Assembly: GCA_016302225.1 (NCBI GenBank)
Contig: JAEDOB010000101.1
Span: 1-7,511 of the forward strand
Reading direction: 5' to 3'
DNA: 7,511 bases
Source of the DNA: Oscillospiraceae bacterium
GTDB taxonomy: Bacteria > Bacillota > Clostridia > Oscillospirales > Ruminococcaceae
Below, one piece after another: positions 5,434-7,511 of the stretch. The notes under the pieces are model-generated. The model was not told where the DNA came from. It did no database searches and saw only the letters and a list, made by a program, of their open reading frames with translations. Numbering within the stretch: the stretch's first letter is position 1; each line of letters starts with the position of its first letter. The translations under genes were made by a program, and so were the position numbers.

Positions 5434-7350
5434 ATGAAACGCAGAACCATAGCCCTTTTCGTTACGGGCTTTAACATAGAATATGAAACAAAGGTAGCCG
5501 CTGCTGCCCGCAGACGTTGTGCGCAGCGGGGTATCAATCTGCTTATTTTTGCCTCGCTGTTGGCACGTCCTGACCTGAACTCCGACTTTGTGCTGGCTGA
5601 CAGTACCGTGCGGGGCGAGTCAGAGATATTTAACCTTCTGAATTACGACCTTGTTGACGGAATTATCGTGCTGGGTGAGTCCATCGTCAGTGAACGTACC
5701 CTTGACGATCTGAGAAGCAGGGCTGCCGAGAGAGGTATACCCGTTGTCAATGTAAATGATGACGGTCATGTCTTTGACCATAATGTGGTGCTCAGCGACA
5801 AGGCTGCTATGGAATTTGTAGTGGAGCATCTGGTGACGGAGCACGGCTTTACCAAGATCAATTTTATCGGCGGATTCCCCGGGAATTTGCAGACGGAGGA
5901 ACGCCTTGCCGCCTACAAAAAGGTGCTTACGGCGCACAATATCCCCATCGAAGAGGACAGGATAGCATACGGAAAATTCTGGAAGGCTGCTGCGGATTGC
6001 ACGGAGCAGTTTTTGAAGGCAAAGGAGCTTCCCCAGGCTATTGTCTGCGCCAGTGATACTATGGCTTTTTTCTGTATGGACTGCCTGAAATCCCACGGGC
6101 TGCGTATCCCCGAGGATATTGCCGTGACGGGCTTTGACGGCATAAAGGACTGCGAAGCGTACAAGCCCGCACTGACCACCGCTCAGAGAGATTTCGACGG
6201 TGCGGGCGTCAAGGCGGTGGACATTATCGCCGACGGCTGGGACGGTGTGCGTTACGAACAGGCTGTCAGCGTAGAGTCCAAGCTGATACGCCGTCATTCC
6301 TGCGGCTGTCCCGAGGTCAGGGAGGAAAGCAGCTTTTACGATTCCAACTACGCCGTTATCAACGCATACAAGCAGTTTAATCATGACCTTATTGTTATGA
6401 ATACAAAGTTTCCCGCTGCCAAGACCTCCGAGGAGCTTTATGCGGGTGCTGCGCCTATTGCCAAGCTTTTCAGGCTGGGGCGGGTGTTTATCTGTATCTG
6501 CAAGGACGTGGAGGAATTTTCGGGAAATGACGGGGAGGACAATGCGGGACTTAGCTGCGGCGGACTGACAGACACTATGATCTCCATGCTACAGTATAAG
6601 CATGATGTCCCCGTAAGGACGGAATTTTCCGTTGAAAGGCTTGTTCCTGCCGATGTTTTAGAAGAGGAGAAGGCTGTATGCTTTGCGTTTTCTCCGCTGT
6701 ATTTCGATGATCTTTTCCTCGGATATATCGCATATGAGCCGCCCGAGGATTTCAGCAATTCGGCATCCGGTGACCTGTTTTCCACATGGACCATGGCAAT
6801 TTCCAACAATGCAGGCAGCTTTTATATGAAAAAAGAGCTGGAGGACGTTGTTGCAAAGCTGGAAAATCTTTACATACGTGACCCGCTGACGGGGCTTTAC
6901 AACCGCCGAGGAATGGAAAAGCTGACCGCTCCCATTATCGATAATGCAATTCACCTGAAAAACCCTGTAACGGTAGTCTGCGCAGACATTGACAGCCTGA
7001 AGCCTATTAACGACCTTTACGGACACGAGGCGGGTGACAATGCCATTATGCAGACCGCTCATGCCCTGCGTATCTGTATGCCAAATGATGCGGTATGCGT
7101 AAGGACGGGCGGAGATGAATACTGCATTATCCTGCCCGAAACAAGCGGTGAGGAGGTCGCAAGGTGCATTCTCCATGTGGAAAGGCTGCTTGAGGAGTAC
7201 AATGACGCAAGCGGGCTGCCCTACAAGGTGGGCTGCAGCTGCGGATATTTCACGGGCGTTCCCGAAAGCCTTGAGGGTTATGAGGAAATAGTCCATCGGG
7301 CTGACGAGGAAATGTACAAGGTAAAGTCACTGAAAAAGGTACATCGTTAA
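5434..7350 (+). CDS. LacI-type ligand-binding domain fused to GGDEF diguanylate cyclase
   Basis: This 638-residue soluble protein probably makes cyclic di-GMP from two GTP under control of a small ligand. Residues 4-288 form a LacI/GalR-type periplasmic-binding fold: TIALFVTGFNIEYETKVAAAARRRC (5-29), DLVDGIIVLGES (72-83), GIPVVNVND (101-109), the FIGGFPGNLQTEERLAAY stretch (144-161), and CASDTMAF with IPEDIAVTGFDG (205-236). There is no DNA-binding helix-turn-helix and no signal peptide or TM, so ligand sensing is cytoplasmic. SCGC (289-292) closes this domain. A middle region (about 300-460) is not assigned and may be GAF-like. A short helix leads to the GGDEF domain (about 480-635) with RDPLTGLYNRRG (482-493), ADIDSLKPINDLYGHEAGD (517-535) and active-site GGDEY (559-563). 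The RxxD product-inhibition site expected just upstream is absent (NDAV). GGGAGG (5420-5425) lies eight bases from the ATG. Confidence 0.92.
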   Translation: MKRRTIALFVTGFNIEYETKVAAAARRRCAQRGINLLIFASLLARPDLNSDFVLADSTVRGESEIFNLLNYDLVDGIIVLGESIVSERTLDDLRSRAAERGIPVVNVNDDGHVFDHNVVLSDKAAMEFVVEHLVTEHGFTKINFIGGFPGNLQTEERLAAYKKVLTAHNIPIEEDRIAYGKFWKAAADCTEQFLKAKELPQAIVCASDTMAFFCMDCLKSHGLRIPEDIAVTGFDGIKDCEAYKPALTTAQRDFDGAGVKAVDIIADGWDGVRYEQAVSVESKLIRRHSCGCPEVREESSFYDSNYAVINAYKQFNHDLIVMNTKFPAAKTSEELYAGAAPIAKLFRLGRVFICICKDVEEFSGNDGEDNAGLSCGGLTDTMISMLQYKHDVPVRTEFSVERLVPADVLEEEKAVCFAFSPLYFDDLFLGYIAYEPPEDFSNSASGDLFSTWTMAISNNAGSFYMKKELEDVVAKLENLYIRDPLTGLYNRRGMEKLTAPIIDNAIHLKNPVTVVCADIDSLKPINDLYGHEAGDNAIMQTAHALRICMPNDAVCVRTGGDEYCIILPETSGEEVARCILHVERLLEEYNDASGLPYKVGCSCGYFTGVPESLEGYEEIVHRADEEMYKVKSLKKVHR

Positions 7351-7356
7351 GCTTAT

Positions 7357-7392
7357 AAAGTCCCTTGCCGAATCGGGCGGGGGACTTTTTTT
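7357..7392 (+). terminator. Intrinsic terminator after the GGDEF gene
   Basis: Arms AAAGTCCC (7357-7364) and GGGACTTT (7381-7388) extend inward through two G-T pairs and GCC/GGC, and a run of seven Ts (7386-7392) follows. It starts six bases after the stop codon. Confidence 0.88.
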
Positions 7393-7451
7393 AGTGTTGA
7401 GTGTTGAAAGTTGAGTGTTGAGATAAAAGTGAAAAGTGGAGTTTTAGTGTT
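7388..7451. repeat. AGTGTTGA heptamer-type repeat tract, copy B
   Basis: AGTGTTGAGTGTTGA, AGTTGAGTGTTGAG, GTGAAAAGTGGAG (7429-7441) and TTTTAGTGTT (7442-7451) repeat the words of the 1227-1299 tract in the same order, without coding potential. The tract begins inside the T-run of the GGDEF terminator. TGAGTGTTGAG at 7412-7422 has its exact complement at 7500-7510, so the tract and the following hairpin may form one larger inverted-repeat unit. Confidence 0.7.
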
Positions 7452-7460
7452 AAGGAAATA

Positions 7461-7511
7461 CTGATTAATGGGTGTTTCCCCGCCTTCGGCGGGGAAACAC
7501 TCAACACTCAG
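7461..7511. repeat. GC-rich perfect hairpin within a larger palindrome at the right edge
   Basis: GTGTTTCCCCGCC (7472-7484) and GGCGGGGAAACAC (7488-7500) form a perfect 13-bp stem with a TTC loop. Pairing continues outward with gaps to CTGA (7461-7464) against TCAG (7508-7511). No T-run follows inside the window, so it is not a typical terminator. A palindromic intergenic repeat, cut by the window edge, is the better reading. Confidence 0.65.

Overview
The window looks like chromosomal DNA from a gut-type Clostridia bacterium, most likely Oscillospirales and close to Ruminococcus. This is inferred from moderate GC content, strong AGGAGG-type ribosome sites, TTGACA/TGnTATAAT promoters, a BlaI/M56 pair, and the style of the intergenic repeats. 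No rRNA, tRNA, CRISPR array, integrase or transposase gene was found.

Layout: (1) Positions 1-1142, minus strand, carry secG (SecYEG translocon subunit) followed downstream by a YwqG-like DUF1963 gene that runs off the left edge. An intrinsic terminator hairpin lies between them, and secG has a clear promoter at 1184-1212. (2) Positions 1213-1494 hold no gene. They contain a heptamer-type repeat tract and a palindromic element of about 162 bp that resembles a MITE, with 16-bp terminal inverted repeats and a 7-bp flanking direct repeat. (3) Positions 1495-3845, plus strand, are a two-gene BlaI/M56 operon. It has a strong extended -10 promoter overlaid by two nested inverted repeats that share one centre. 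The M56 protein is a BlaR1-like membrane zinc protease whose outer domain is not a penicillin-binding domain. (4) A convergent bidirectional terminator at 3848-3884 separates this operon from a minus-strand COG0523 (CobW/ZNG1-type) metallochaperone GTPase with a 22-histidine insert. (5) A divergent promoter region (5166-5433) serves the GTPase and, on the plus strand, a soluble protein that joins a LacI-type sugar-binding domain to a GGDEF diguanylate cyclase. (6) After that gene's terminator, the right edge holds a second copy of the heptamer tract and a strong GC-rich hairpin.

The units appear functionally separate: protein export, envelope-signal sensing with proteolytic derepression, metal delivery, and ligand-controlled c-di-GMP synthesis. 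The least ordinary parts are the unassigned extracytoplasmic domain of the M56 sensor, the concentric operator in front of blaI, the cytoplasmic LacI-like/GGDEF fusion with a cre-like site in its leader, and the two related repeat regions.
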